A DNA stretch of 64,000 bases from Maniola hyperantus (GCF_902806685.2 NC_048552.1:10381662-10445661); one strand, 5' to 3'; counted from the stretch's first letter, positions 22,020 through 33,839 are shown. A program made the numbers and translations. Notes: generated from the sequence alone by a model not told the origin.

Positions 22020-22581
22020 GAGAAACTGCTGCGCCTATAAAACAACATCCACCGATGCTGCCCTCGTACTGGCGAATTTAATCCCAGCTCATCTCTTGGC
22101 GAGGGAAAGATCTGAGAGCTATGGACTGAAATTACCAGAAGAAAGAAAAGCCATCAGAGAAAGGACCCTGGTTAGATGGCAAGAGGAATGGGACCAGTCT
22201 ACAAATGGACGATGGACGCATAGACTGATTAAAAATATAAATAGCTGGGTATCCAGGAAACACGGAATACTGACGATTCGAATGACACAGTGCTTCACAG
22301 GACATGGGGTGTTTATGCAGTATACAGAGCGCATAAAAAAAAGAGACAGCAGTAAGTGTATGTACTGCATAGAACCGATAGACGATGCAGAACATACACT
22401 GTTCCATTGTCCTCAGTTTCAGGAAGAAAGAAGGAATGTCGTAGCCGAGCTGGGAGGAGAGTTTGGAGTGGAGAGCCTCATGAGCACAATGCTGGAAGAG
22501 AAAAAGAAGTGGCAGATAGTTCAGAAATACATGGAAGGTATAATGGAAAGTAAGGAGAAAGACGAAAGAGGAGGAAGATGA
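22020..22581 (+). pseudogene. R1-clade ORF2 C-terminal fragment (zinc knuckle)
   Basis: This is an open frame of about 187 codons resembling the region after the reverse-transcriptase domain of R1/TRAS/SART-type elements. It opens with CAYKTTSTDAALVLANLIP and carries a Cys-His knuckle CMYCIEPIDDAEHTLFHC (C-x2-C-x8-H-x4-C) near residues 114-131, then a charged C-terminus. The apparent ATG is made at the junction with the target duplication, so it is not a real start. The reverse transcriptase itself is missing. Confidence 0.8.
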
Positions 22582-22715
22582 GTTAGTCCGCGGCAGTAAT
22601 GGTAGGCCAACAAGGCGGGAACATTACTGCTTAGAGAAAGGAGGGGTTTATAGTCGGTAGGAGTCCGGCACTATGTCCATGAGGATTTTCCCCTCCTAAG
22701 TAAAAAAAAAAAAAA
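22020..22715 (+). mobile_element. 5'-truncated R1-like non-LTR retrotransposon
   Basis: The insertion is bounded by a 9-bp direct repeat GGTAGGTAT (22011-22019 and 22716-22724) and ends in a poly(A) run (22702-22715). It contains the C-terminal part of ORF2, a short 3' UTR and the tail, as expected of target-primed insertion with 5' truncation. GGTAGGTA words are common in this genome, so the duplication is supportive rather than decisive. Confidence 0.8.
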
Positions 22716-22849
22716 GGTAGGTATATCTCGTAAAATTACATGCTTAGATAACAAAACGAACCTCCTAGATATCCGGATAATCGATACAATTTCTACATAC
22801 AATTACCGATTGAATTGCTATTCAAACAGCGGGCTCGCTGGTGTCATTA

Positions 22850-23297
22850 CCCGCGTTCAATACTCGCCGATTGCAACAATTGCATGGCGCTCGCGCTAGT
22901 ATTATACTAGCACGGATAGCACGTGACAACATTACATTCGGTCGGACAATAAGCGGAGCGGACACGAGGCAAAACTTCACTTCTTCATTTCATCATCATC
23001 ATCATCATCAACCGATTGACATCCGCTGCTGGACACAGGTATATTATGTAAATAAATATATTTAATTATATTATTTGTAAATAAATATAATTAAAGTATA
23101 TTATGTCCATCCCCGGGATGCAAGCTGCCCTTGTAGGAAATTTCGTTAAAATCGGTCAAACGGATGGGTTTTTAAAAATCCCATGGTATTTCTGTTATCA
23201 TTAGTCATTGCCCTCGTTCAATACTCGCCGATTGCAACAATTGCACGCGCTAGCACGATAGCACGTGACCAACATCATTCGGTCGGACAATAAGCGA
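22850..23297 (+). repeat. Locally duplicated segment
   Basis: 22850-22965 and 23208-23297 share 'cgttcaatactcgccgattg', 'caacaattgca', 'gatagcacgtgac' and 'cattcggtcggacaataagc' in direct orientation. A (CAT)n tract with a LINE-tail motif (22990-23040) and a family C fragment (23100-23190) lie between them. Confidence 0.65.
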
Positions 23298-23364
23298 GGC
23301 GACTTTAGCTTCGCTTCAGATAGATGCGAAGTACGGCTACAACGAAGCGAAACGAAGGGAAGGA

Positions 23365-23550
23365 TGGCGAAGTAACAGTTAAGGAAAACACCGTGAGGAA
23401 ACTTGTATATTATGTCTGTTCTCCATAATATTCTCAAAGGTAGGTGTATGAAATCTACCAATCCACGCTTGGCCATCGTGATGTGGGATCTACTACTCAT
23501 TGAGGCGAGACCCGTGCTCAATAGTGGACCGGCGATGGGTTGAAAATGAA
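23365..23550 (+). repeat. tRNA-Arg-like SINE, 3' fragment
   Basis: It has 'ggaaaacaccgtgaggaaac', 'gttctccataatattctcaa' and 'ggaccggcgatgggttg'; the tRNA head is absent. Confidence 0.6.
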
Positions 23551-24002
23551 GCGAAATGAAGCGAAGTTTTTGACACATGAACTGATAATTAGTAATTACT
23601 TAGATATATTAATGTTTTACATTTGTATCACAGTTAGGTACATTGTTAATTATTTTGCAGTAAGAAAGTCATAGTCAAGTCATAACGCTTCGCTTACGCG
23701 TTTCTACGAGAATAGTTTTGTAATAGATTGTAGCAAGTATTTACCAGGAATATATCTAAAACTAAGCAGATGCAAACAGCGTGCATGACAGAGCATTTAC
23801 ATTTTGTAACGTAAAACACGGGTTTTCTGCAAATGAACTTATTTGTTATGATTCGCCTTGCGCGAGATTCTGCAGGAAACGAAGTTATGGTGCACGGGAA
23901 ACTGCACATTACCTGGAATATATATTTTGAGCTAACTGAGAAATATGATGTAAATTCATGGAAATAAAATACATAATATACTGTACTTAGGTACAGTTAT
24001 TG

Positions 24003-24285
24003 TGATAGCCTAGTGGCTAGGACGACGGCCTCCTAATCGGAGGTGCGGGAGTTCGACGGGCACGCACCTCTAACATTTCGGAGTTATGTGCGTTTTAAAT
24101 AATTAAACATCATTTGCTTGCGTGAGGAAAGGTGCATGCCTGACAAGTTCTCCATAATGTTCTCAAAGGTGTGTGAAGTCTGCCAATCCGCACTTCGCCA
24201 GCGTGGTTGGCCAAAACACTTCTCACTCTGAGAAGAGACCCGTGCACTGTAGTGAGCCGGTGGTTGATCATGATGATGATGATGA
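24003..24285 (+). repeat. tRNA-Arg-like SINE
   Basis: The head GATAGCCTAGTGGCTAGGAC and a decayed B box are followed by the family body and a (GAT)n tail at 24268-24285. Confidence 0.75.
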
Positions 24286-24867
24286 AGACAATTACTTAGT
24301 TGCATTACCACAGGTAATAGAAATGGTATTACCTGACCTGGTAATATCTACTCGGAAAAGCGTTTCGCCGAATTTTAGCGACACACTCATACAGATAGAA
24401 TTAGAAACAGTTTTTTTGAAAAATCACGTGAGATTTTTTTTTTTTAATCCGTTTTTAATTTTTTTTTAAACGTTTTAAAAATCCCGTCAGAATTCTTGGA
24501 TTATCCGGGTCAAAAAGTAGTCTAGGTATCTCTATACCAAACGTCAAAATTGGTGTGTGTGAGTTTAGTTAAAAATCGGCGACTGTTGCCCACTTGTTAC
24601 CATTTTATCTTCTTTACAATCTGTGGTGGGGACCAAGCTTAATAATAAGCTTTGAAAGTCAATAGCCTCCTTAGTGCATCTAAGCGGCAGTATCAATTTA
24701 AGCCCGGACACAATTCTCCAACAATGCTGTGTCCAATTAACTCGAGATGTATATCGGTTACGCGAGCGGGGACAAGTTAAACTCCATTAACTGATACGTC
24801 TTTATATAATACGGTTTTATTTGAAGTAGTTTCTGAGAAGAAATATATCGAGAAGAAGCAATCTAAA

Positions 24868-25030
24868 TATATAAAAGGAAAATATAACTAACTGACTGAT
24901 TGACGTACAGCTGAAACTACCTACTGGACGGATCGAGCAGCAGATAGCTATGTATATTCAATTCAACCCCTAACCATAAAGTAGAGATTTGAAATTTGTG
25001 TAGTCAACGCGGATAAAGTCGCAGGCTTAA
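24868..25030 (+). repeat. Family D repeat
   Basis: It has 'ctaaatatataaaaggaaaa', 'gactgattgacgtacagctg' and 'caacgcggataaagtcgcag'. Confidence 0.6.
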
Positions 25031-25214
25031 GCTATTATTTTTAAATGAAATGTATAAGACTATCTGCCGTACTCAGAGTCGCTTAATCGTTACTTAAGTT
25101 TAGTTAAAACGAGATATCTCTCACATAAATCTGTCTCTTTTTAACTCAATCTTAAGTAACGGTTAGCGACTTTGAGTGCGGCTGTAAAACGCGTAAAATT
25201 TAACTCCTAACGCA

Positions 25215-25264
25215 CCATTTTTAACCGACTTCAAAAAAAGGAGGAGGTTCTCAATTCGTCGGAA

Positions 25265-25300
<36 letters not shown>

Positions 25301-25500
25301 TTTTTATGTATGTTCCCCGATAACTCGAAAACGCCTAGACCGATTTTGAAATTTTTTTTTTGTTTGAAAGGGTATACTTCAAAGTTGGTCCCATTTCAAT
25401 TTGGTGAAGATCTGATGAACATCTTCGAAGATAGATACTGGAACTCCTCAACGAATAAGAGTAAATTGCTCGCGATCAGTGTAATAGCTTAGTAAACAGT
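25215..25500. repeat. Poly(T)-containing dispersed repeat
   Basis: It begins 'taaccgacttcaaaaaaagg', contains an uninterrupted T run of about 30 at 25268-25299, then 'ataactcgaaaacgcctaga'. It shares the 'accgacttc' word with the adjacent long hairpin and is probably part of the same composite element. Confidence 0.5.
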
Positions 25501-25563
25501 AGACTTTTAACCAGTCATAGCATAATTCCATGGGGCCACTAAAAATTGTGAAATAAAAAATTT

Positions 25564-25895
25564 TTACAAAAAAAATAAAAACCGACTTCGTTACACAAAC
25601 ACTAAAAATTGAAAAATAATTTAATTTATTACCGAATATATTATGTATACAAGAGTTAATATAGTTCCATAATAATATTTTTTGGGGTCGGTGCCAATGA
25701 GGTGCCATTGTGGAGTCCCATAAAAATATGAAGTCTAGACGATTCGCGCAGCTAAAGCTAATTGGCACCGGCACCAAAAAGTATTATTATGGAACTATAT
25801 TAACTCTTGTATACATAATATATTCGGTAATAAATTAAATTATTTTTCAATTTTTAGTGTTTGTGTAACGAAGTCGGTTTTTATTTTTTTTGTAA
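25564..25895. repeat. Long inverted repeat (two 135-bp arms, 62-bp loop)
   Basis: Arm 25564-25698 is the reverse complement of 25761-25895 with only a few mismatches near the loop. The arms include 'accgacttcgttacacaaac' and 'tattatgtatacaagagtta'. No coding capacity. A transcript would fold into a 135-bp duplex. Foldback transposon or miniature element are the likely origins. Confidence 0.9.
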
Positions 25896-26104
25896 TTTGT
25901 GTCAAATTTCATGTCAATGTACGATTTTATGGTGAACCCGGTGAACCGGTACTTTTGACATGACTAGTTGACTCGTAATTTTTTACGGACTATTGGACTG
26001 TGCTATAGATAATAATGGATGAGAAAATGTAGGAAAGCGTCCATTTAGGTAGGACAATGCAAGTCGAAGAAGAGGAGATTATTACTTACTAAATGATGCT
26101 ACGA

Positions 26105-26310
26105 AAGCCCGCGTGGATTTAGGTTTTCAAAAATCCTGAGGGAACTCTTTGATTTTCCAGGGTAGGTTAATCCGGGATCCTATGTCCGGGATACAAGCCA
26201 TCTTTGTAGGTACCGTCAAATTCGGTTTAACGGATCGGATGGTCGGCCTTCGCCACAAGTTACCAGACAGACCACTTTCACATTTATAATATTATGCAGA
26301 GTGATAATTT
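26105..26310 (+). repeat. Family C repeat
   Basis: It has 'gcccgcgtggatttaggttt', 'gggaactctttgattttcca' and 'ttcacatttataatattatg'. Confidence 0.65.
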
Positions 26311-26461
26311 TGTCAGGGTTAAAAAGTTTAATTAGAGCAGCAGGGTATAGTTGGTTTAAACAAAGGACAATTGTTAAAAGTCCCAAATTGTGCAGTCTGC
26401 TCGGTTATTGACCCTATGTTAATTAAAACAAGCGGGGACTGAGCTTCCAATTATGATTTAA

Positions 26462-26705
26462 AATTTTAGGGTTCCCTACCCGAAGGATGCCAACGCGACC
26501 CTGCTGCTTCTGCTGTCCGTCCGATCTGTCTGTCTGTCAGCGGGTCTCATGAACCGTGTGTATATTTTCTATTGCCGCTATAACAACACAGTAAGAATTT
26601 CAAAATGGCTGCCAAGCAAAAATTTTAAAAATACATGGTGTAAAATCTTGTACCATGGTACAAAACCATTTGTATGCGAGTCCGACTCGCACTTGACTGG
26701 TTTTA
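26462..26705 (+). repeat. Interspersed repeat family B
   Basis: It opens 'agggttccctacccgaagga', carries 'gtctgtctgtcagcgggtct' and 'catgaaccgtg', and ends 'gcgagtccgactcgcacttg'. Other copies at 31385, 32685, 48630 (-), 55010 (-) and 61890. Confidence 0.65.
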
Positions 26706-27390
26706 TTTTATGAATAATATAAATATTTCGACATAGACTAGGTTAGTCTTTTTTTTTAATCTGGCAAAGTCCGGTACGACAAGCGATAAAAAATTAAGTA
26801 TAGGTAAATCTGGTTAATATTATGCTTATTTAGTTAAATAATCATTGAATTAAGCGGAATTTACCAAACCAAATTTTAAAAAACCTGTATGCACACAAAA
26901 GGAATTGAATACGTTATCTTCTTTGTAACATCCTTTGCATCGGTACTTAACATCAGGTGAGATCGCAGTCCCATTCTGACTAAACTCTCTGCTTTACTAA
27001 AACCTACTAAGTAAGTTACTTACAAAAATCCAGCTAACGAATATAGCATAAAATAACACTAAAAAACTAAACCAAAAGCACTGTTTCTCCACATAATATT
27101 TCAATCTCCTCCCAAGTAACATCTCCCTACTCAAGATTTGATTCCCACACTAATCTTCGGACGCTTGAACATAGTAGAACATAATAGAATATTCACGCAA
27201 AACTTGTTAATCCGGTTAGAAGTAACCCTAGAAACTGGCACATGTCGTATCCTTGACACGGTCGACCTGCTTTGTCACATTACCTACTCGTTCATATACT
27301 AAGAACTCTTGCCTATGTTTCGTGTGACATGGCATATGCCGATGTGTCAGCCATGTCCTGAGGCTGCTTTTCCGAGTTGTGCTACGCAAC
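26706..27390. other. Intergenic, nothing recognised
   Basis: AT-rich sequence without exon-like, tRNA-like or inverted-end signals. Confidence 0.35.
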
Positions 27391-27639
27391 TATGCAGTGG
27401 GCAGGGCAAAGCTAAGCTATGAAACTATGATTGCTAAACAGTGTAGCAGAGCCGCAGGATGATTACGTAAATCGTTGCAGTAGCGACAGTAGCAATGAGA
27501 TTGTTCATTTGCTGTCTCTCTACTTCTTCTTCTTATTTTGCTTTGTCTAGCCGGACGTTTGACAGCAATGATCGCGCGATACGCCTGTCGCAAGCCTGTC
27601 GCGAGATACGTAATCACCCCGCGCGGGTAAGATGTGCTA

Positions 27640-27830
27640 TGAAGACGCGCCGCGCGCCGCCGCGCGCCGCCGCGAGATAGCTATGCGAGGTGGATGCGCG
27701 ACTCGAGCTAAGCGATACATCGACAGTAGGGAGAGCATGGGCTACAACACTTCGTAGCTCCCATCCGTAGCTCCTAGCTCCCATCCGTAGCTCCTAACTC
27801 CCATCCGTATTCCTAGCCGTAGAGCTATCT
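27640..27830. repeat. GC-rich CGCGCCG cluster and 20-bp minisatellite
   Basis: 27645-27675 repeats CGCGCCG-type words. 27755-27813 contains about three tandem copies of a 20-bp unit TAGCTCCCATCCGTAGCTCC with drift in the last. Probably part of an unclassified interspersed repeat. Confidence 0.6.
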
Positions 27831-27954
27831 CATCCATAGCACGCATCCCTCCATATAAAAACATAGTTTCGTTGAACCCGTTTCCACTAATGCTAAGCTA
27901 TGTGGAGGAATGAAAATGATTGGTGGATACTAAGTACTGCTAAGTGATTTAGCA

Positions 27955-28045
27955 TTCCGACACGATGCCACATAGAAACCTAGGGCTTAATAAAAACTGT
28001 CACATGACTTCCACGTCAGCTCGCTTCCATCTTAGAAGATATTAT
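27955..28045 (+). repeat. SINE family 2 fragment
   Basis: It matches the 'cgatgcc...tagaaacc...gggcttaataaaaactgtca' and 'ttccatcttagaa' segments of the copy at 57121. Confidence 0.5.
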
Positions 28046-28484
28046 CACCTACAACTAGATGGCAATCAAGACCTAAGCTGTCGTCGAATAGAAAAACCAC
28101 TGACTTTCAAAATATGTGTATAAAACAATATCAAGTTTCCAATCTTAAGCGCAGGTGATGACTGATGTCCCACGGTCTTAACACTTTCCCATAACCGAGA
28201 TTCATAAAACATGTTTTTTCGCTTCCTACTTTTAGAACTTGTTTCTTTGGAGAATTTGACGACTTCTTTGGACTAGATGACGTCTTTGATGTTTTAATTA
28301 TAGAGATTTTACGAGATAATCATTCCCGTGTTACTTTGTATTCACTCGTTATTATCTATAGTCACTCGATTGTAGGGAATTTGATGGACTTCGGTCTGTT
28401 AATGTCTTTGATGACTTACCTACCTAGAAGTTTTATTCGATGACTATACCCATGTTACTTTGTACTATTCATCATTGTTTTAGA

Positions 28485-28540
28485 GGAGGGTTGGGCCATA
28501 GTCACCCACGCTGGCCAAGTGCGGATTGATAGACTATTAG
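28485..28540 (-). repeat. tRNA-Arg-like SINE fragment
   Basis: It retains 'ggccatagtcacccacgctg' and 'gccaagtgcggattgataga' only. Confidence 0.5.
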
Positions 28541-29007
28541 ATACATACATTAGTATAGAAGAACCTAATAGGTATAGTAGGTACACTTGTCGACAGTTCC
28601 ACCTCAAGTCGTGTCCCGATTTCCGCCGGTCAAGGCGTGGGTAGGTGCGCCCGTCCTTGACGCTTCAGCTTTACTTTACTTATGACTTGGCGTGATACCG
28701 TGATACCGTGACTTAGCGACTTCCCGGTAGCCACTGTACCTACATGATTACGTATTTAGAACATAAACGTATTATTACTAGGTACCAAGTTAGAGTAAGA
28801 GAATAGATTTTATATGCCTCTTTGACAAGGTACTCTTTTCCCATAAAGTCCCGTTCACCTCGTACGTCTCGTACGTCGTTCTGTCCGTCTGTCTGTCATA
28901 GCCATTTTTAAAATAAACCATAAGAGCAGTAAGGAAACAATTTAGCATCAGTAATTACCATTGATGTTGGAAGGCCACCCTGTGGTTATTACTAATAGCA
29001 CAGAATC

Positions 29008-29256
29008 TAAATATATAAAAGGAAAAGGTGACTGACTGACTGACTGACTGACTGACTGGCTGACTGACTGACTGACTGATCTATCAACGCACAGCTCAAA
29101 CTACGGGACGGATCGGGCTGAAATTTGGCATGCAGATAGCTATTATGACGTAGGCGTCCGCTAAGAAAGGATTTTGGAATATTCAACCCCTAAGGGGGTG
29201 AAATAGGGGTTTGAAATTTGTGTAGTCCACGCGGACGAAGTCGCGAGCATAAGCTA
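29008..29256 (+). repeat. Family D repeat with (GACT)n at 29029-29079
   Basis: The GACT tetranucleotide is repeated about 12 times with one GGCT variant. The complete family D body follows ('acgggacggatcgggctgaa', 'acgcggacgaagtcgcgagc'). Confidence 0.75.
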
Positions 29257-29872
29257 GTATATTATAATAATATGCTAATAGGTACCTATTACCGCTATAA
29301 TATAGAGGCATGCTAATAATTTTCAAGATTCCTGAATTTGAAAAGTGTGAGTCTAATAAAAAAAATGTTTGTTTTAGCCCTTGTTAAATAGCTAACTAAG
29401 TGAATACCGCCGCCCATGGACATTTGCAGTACCCAAAAGATGCTTTCAGTGCAATTCAAGTGCTTTCAGGAATTTGTTGGTTTGTTGTATTCTCCATGTA
29501 CTCCATGTTGTATTCTAATAGGAACTATAGTTACTTAGTTAGTTTTAAGAAACTAATAACTAATAACTCAATGCCGGCCTTTTTTCGTAGCGCCTCGCCA
29601 AAACATGGCTTCGAAATTGCTTCTCCTTTCATGGATGATAAAAAGCGACGAAAACGTGCCACTTGTTTTTCACGAACATCGTAAAAGAGGTTAAATACCA
29701 AATACCTACCTAAATGGTCATACAACGTTGCTTTATGACTACCTAGTTTGTTTTCAACTACATTTTTCATAACTGACTGAGTTTAATTGCAATTAGAGTT
29801 GTCCCATCACGATGTTAACCTAATCTCTCCTAATTTAAAATTACACTTCTCTCTTATTCCATACTAGACGGT

Positions 29873-30070
29873 GCGACGACTTCGTCCGCGTGGATTTAGG
29901 TTTTCAAAAATCCCGTAGGAACTTTTTGATTTTCCGGGATAAAAACTAGCCTATGTCCTTTCTCGGGATGCAAGCTATCTCTGTACCAAATTTCGTCAAA
30001 ATCGGTTGAATGGATGGGGCGTGAAAGTCTAGCAGATAGACTAGACAGACACACTTTGGCATTTATAATG
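29873..30070 (+). repeat. Family C repeat
   Basis: Well preserved: 'gcgacgacttcgtccgcgtg', 'tttccgggataaaaactagc', 'accaaatttcgtcaaaatcg', 'acactttggcatttataatg'. Confidence 0.8.
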
Positions 30071-30545
30071 TTTTTAGTAATTTTTTAACATAAACTATAA
30101 AAAATAAAAATATAACAATGTTACCTGCTTGGGGAAAAATCAATATACTTACCAACTTAATAAAAATAAAATAAAATAAAAAATTAACGAAAAAAACTTA
30201 CAAGTGGCTACCATGAAGAAAATTAAACAAAACTCGTCGCTAAAACAACTGGCCTAATGAGCAGCGCCTGCAAACAAAAGAAATGAACAAAATAAAACAA
30301 AAGAAAAATAATAAACAAGTAAAATAAAATAATTCAAGAAATTTAAAATTAAACATGTTAGTAAAATGCTAAGATATATAAAATAAAATATCCTAATTAA
30401 TGTTAGTAGAAAAAAAAATATGATTTTGGGTCAGTATGCAAAATATAATATCCCTCTAACATGACCTAAGAAAGCAAGAACTAGGAGGAATGTAATATAG
30501 AATAGGGATTCTAAGGAATACCGGTAAATTCATTATTTTATTCAA
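30071..30545. other. A-rich intergenic stretch
   Basis: AAATA/AAAAT low-complexity runs; no other signal seen. Confidence 0.4.
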
Positions 30546-30549
30546 TACT

Positions 30550-30955
30550 ATACTATATGATGTCCGCGACTTCGCCCATGTGGCTTTAGGTCTTTTTAAA
30601 AATCCGGTGGGAATTTTTTGTTTGATTAAATTCGCTTTTCAGGAATAAAAAGGAGCCTAAGGGATGTAAGCTATCTCTACAAATGTACTGAAAAGGTAAT
30701 AGACAGAATGATTCACTTTCGCAAAGGCATATTAAGTACTAAATGCATGCAGATGCCCACGACTTCATCCGTGTGTATTTAGGTTTTTAAAAATCCTGTG
30801 GGAACTCTTAGATTTTCCGGGATAAAAAGCAAAGGCTTTCACTGGGACACAAGCTATCTGTGTACCAAAATTTTTGTAAAAATCGGTTAAACGTATGAGC
30901 CGTGAAAAGCTAGCAGACAGCCAGACACAGTTTCGAATATATTCAAGTTAAGCTA
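30550..30955 (+). repeat. Two tandem family C fragments
   Basis: 30550-30745 and 30750-30955 each begin near 'gcgacttcgcccatgtgg' or 'cacgacttcatccgtgtg' and run through the family core; the second ends in the 'gctagcagacagccagacac' region. Confidence 0.65.
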
Positions 30956-31384
30956 GCCACCGGTAATCAAATCTTAAAACATCTATACTATTATATAAAG
31001 AGGTAATGTCGTTAAGTTTGTTTGTAGGGGGTAATCTTTGGAACTACTGAACCGATTTTAAAAATTCTTTCACCAGTAGACAGCTACATTATTCCTGAGT
31101 GACTATACGGGATCTTTAAAAACCTAAATCTACGCTGGCAAAGCCGCGGGGATCAGCTAGTCATAAATAATCGAGGAAGACGTTATTCAAATCGCTACAA
31201 GTTGAAAACAACAAAGTGTCTAAGGCTCCGTAACGTTGTATCTATAATGCGTATGATTTAATATGAAACTACGCCTTAAGCCGCACTTAGGTACTTACAT
31301 GGTTTCGATTTTACTAACCAACACCCTCAGGCTTGACTGAATCTTGGAAAATATAAGGGATATCCGCATTGTGACGTATAACGG

Positions 31385-31655
31385 GCTCTTTAGAGTTCCG
31401 CCCGAAGGGTGCCAACGAAACCCTGTTACTGAGCCTCCGCTGTCTATCTGTCAGAGGGCACATCACAAGAACCGTAATAGGTAGAGTTGAAATTTTCACA
31501 GAATGTGTATGTTTTAATTTTAATTGCCGCTACTAATAAAAATTACAAAATGGCCGCCATAAAAAGAAAAAGAAAATAAAAAGCGTTATTTCTTGTACGG
31601 TGGAACGGAATCCTTCGTGTGCGAGTCCGACTCGCACTTACCGATTTTTTTTATT
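31385..31655 (+). repeat. Family B repeat
   Basis: It has 'gcccgaagggtgccaacgaa', 'aagaaccgtaataggtagag' and 'gtgcgagtccgactcgcact'. Confidence 0.65.
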
Positions 31656-32457
31656 TTTACCTAATTTGTAATATATTTAAATTGCAAGTTTGAACTAGCT
31701 AAAATTATTGTTTGGTAACAAATATTTTCACTATGAGGACTAACTAGGAGATACGAGTAGTTAAATACACTACAACAAAGCCCATAATTCCGGCACAACT
31801 TAGTAAGTAAATTGGTATCCATAATCCAATCCAATCTGGTAACTCTTCCTAAGAAACTTCAATATTTTCATGCGGCTGCCCCCAGAGTTTTCGTCATTAG
31901 AAAATGGAAAGACTTTTTACTCAAGTTACTTTAAGTCTGAATTAGTATTCAAATCTACTTTCCTATTTTACCGTTTTGTAACACAATAGCAGGATAAAAC
32001 TGCCAGCTCTATGCTTTGTAAGGATTTCGTGCTAATAAGCTGCACTGAAAAACTATTTATAGCATATCTCTATGGACTGTGACCCGCTTTGATGCTGGGA
32101 AGTGTGAATGCGTTCACACATGTGGCGTAAGGATCTCCTCTTTTTACCGCATCCGGGCGAACGTAGATAAAAGGGTATAAATAGGTGTTATATTATACGA
32201 GGAAATAGCCTGATGTCGCCTTTATGCATTTATTGCATACTTTCGCACCCGTTATTAGGATTCGGTACAAAATGGGCTAACTAGAAACCCTAATAAGCTT
32301 GCGTCACCTACGCTCCGCCTCAGGAAAGTCCAAAAGTCATTTGTAGGAATCCGGAATGGGTTTCCTTTTATAACAAAATTCCGCAATCTACTTTGGACTT
32401 GCCTTTATACAAGTTTAAAAAAATCTACAATCGAAGATTATGTAAATGATAAAAGAG

Positions 32458-32680
32458 CGTGGATTTGACCTGCAGCTCGTTCCAGCAATGCGCGGGACTG
32501 CAATTACTTTTATGGCATAATATTGCTTACCAAAACTTTGAAAAGAGCAACCGCCGAATTTCTTGCTGGTCCTTCTCGGTAATAAAGGCATTCCGAACCA
32601 GTGGTAGATGCATTTGACGATTCAAAAGTAGGTACTTGTAAAAGTTTAATTGAATAAGAAATGTTTTTATTGATTTACTT
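32458..32680 (+). repeat. Family E, LINE-type 3' UTR copy
   Basis: It shares 'ccagcaatgcgcgggactgc', 'aagagcaaccgccgaatttc' and 'cattccgaaccagtggta' with 40612-40852, ending in an ATAA-rich tail. No coding sequence. Confidence 0.6.
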
Positions 32681-32684
32681 ATTT

Positions 32685-32850
32685 AAAGGGTGCCAACGGG
32701 AGTTTCGTTACGGGACCCTATTACTAAGCCTCCGCTGTCTGCCTATCTGTTAGCAGGCTGTATCTCATGAACCGTAGAGTGAGTTGAAATTTTTACAGAG
32801 TGTGTATTTCCGTTACCACTATATTCTGAAGAATAATATCTAATTTGCAA
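32685..32850 (+). repeat. Family B repeat, partial
   Basis: It has 'agggtgccaacgggagtttc' and 'tctcatgaaccgtagagtga'. Confidence 0.6.
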
Positions 32851-33317
32851 AACTAGAAACAAATGAAATAAAATGAAACCTGAATAAAAGCTCGAGATAT
32901 TGTGCCAGCAAGGTGTTAAAATTGTAACATCTTCACAATACATATTAAAATTAGTGTAGGTAAATATAACATATAACTATTATCATAATAATGATCTTAA
33001 ACAACACTTTAATAGCGCCATAAGCAATATAAACGAGTCTAATGTTCACTAAAGGTCAATTAGCGGTCTCCTAATCAGGAAATACGAGCACTTGACTGCC
33101 TCTTGACTCTTGTAACCGTCTTTATAGAGCCATTTGACTGTTGCAGTTATTATAGGTACAGGAGTCTTAACTACTTTACTCCTCTAGAACCCTACTCTAG
33201 ACATCGCAGTAACGCGGTTTGTGTGACCAATACAAATGCACATAGATCTCGGCTAAATATAGCAAGTAGCAATTTGGAATCCACGGACTCTCTTCCCAAA
33301 GGAGATCAGAGAGGCTG

Positions 33318-33836
33318 TTTAGGCATGGCTCTCTTGACGATACGATCAAAAGGGCTCTTGCCACCATACACATTGCTTCGCTCATTGAATCGGCAGAAGT
33401 CGGGATGATGGCAAGAGACCTGATAGATTGACACTGGTTCCCTGGGAACGGGGACGGGCGCTAATGTGGGACGCAACTTGCGTTGACATATTGGCCCCGT
33501 ATATTATCAGGGAGACAGCATCAAGACCGGGAGCCGCAGCAGAAACAGCTGAAAACGGCAAGCGGCGCAAGTATGCCTCTCTTATCGAGAGCTACATTTT
33601 TGTTCCGTTTGCCGTGGAGCCCCTGGGGCCATGGAGTCTTAGTGAGACATCTCAACGCGATTCAGCCTCATCTGGTGACAGAAGGGCTGGCTCATTCTTT
33701 GCGCAACGGATCAGTCTGGCTGTCCTGCGCGGAAATGCGGCCAGTATTCTTGGCATCATTTCACGCGGGCATGATTTGTAAAGTAATTAGATAATGCTAC
33801 TTTTAGTTTTATTGTAATATTTTCTTTAAAAAAAAG
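33318..33836 (+). mobile_element. Retroelement 3' end with PD...D...E nuclease-like domain, copy 1
   Basis: The frame 33321-33400 reads RHGSLDDTIKRALATIHIAS. A frameshift near 33400 moves the sequence to a second frame from 33413 that reads KRPDRLTLVPWERGRALMWD, then FVPFAVEPLGPW, and finally AQRISLAVLRGNAASILG. It stops at 33779. A 3' UTR (about 33780-33828) and an A8 run follow. The R-PD-x15-D...E layout resembles the restriction-like endonuclease at the C-terminus of some non-LTR elements; this is inference from motifs. Similar ORF tails are widespread in invertebrate retroelements. 5' truncated and frameshifted. Confidence 0.65.
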
Positions 33837-33839
33837 GAG

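Noticed and set aside
22018..22020. Start codon of the 187-codon frame
   Set aside because: The ATG is created by the target duplication joined to the truncated LINE, so it is not a genuine protein start.
33103..33408. 101-codon frame upstream of the retroelement tail
   Set aside because: It is in the wrong frame relative to the retroelement reading and has no similarity of its own.
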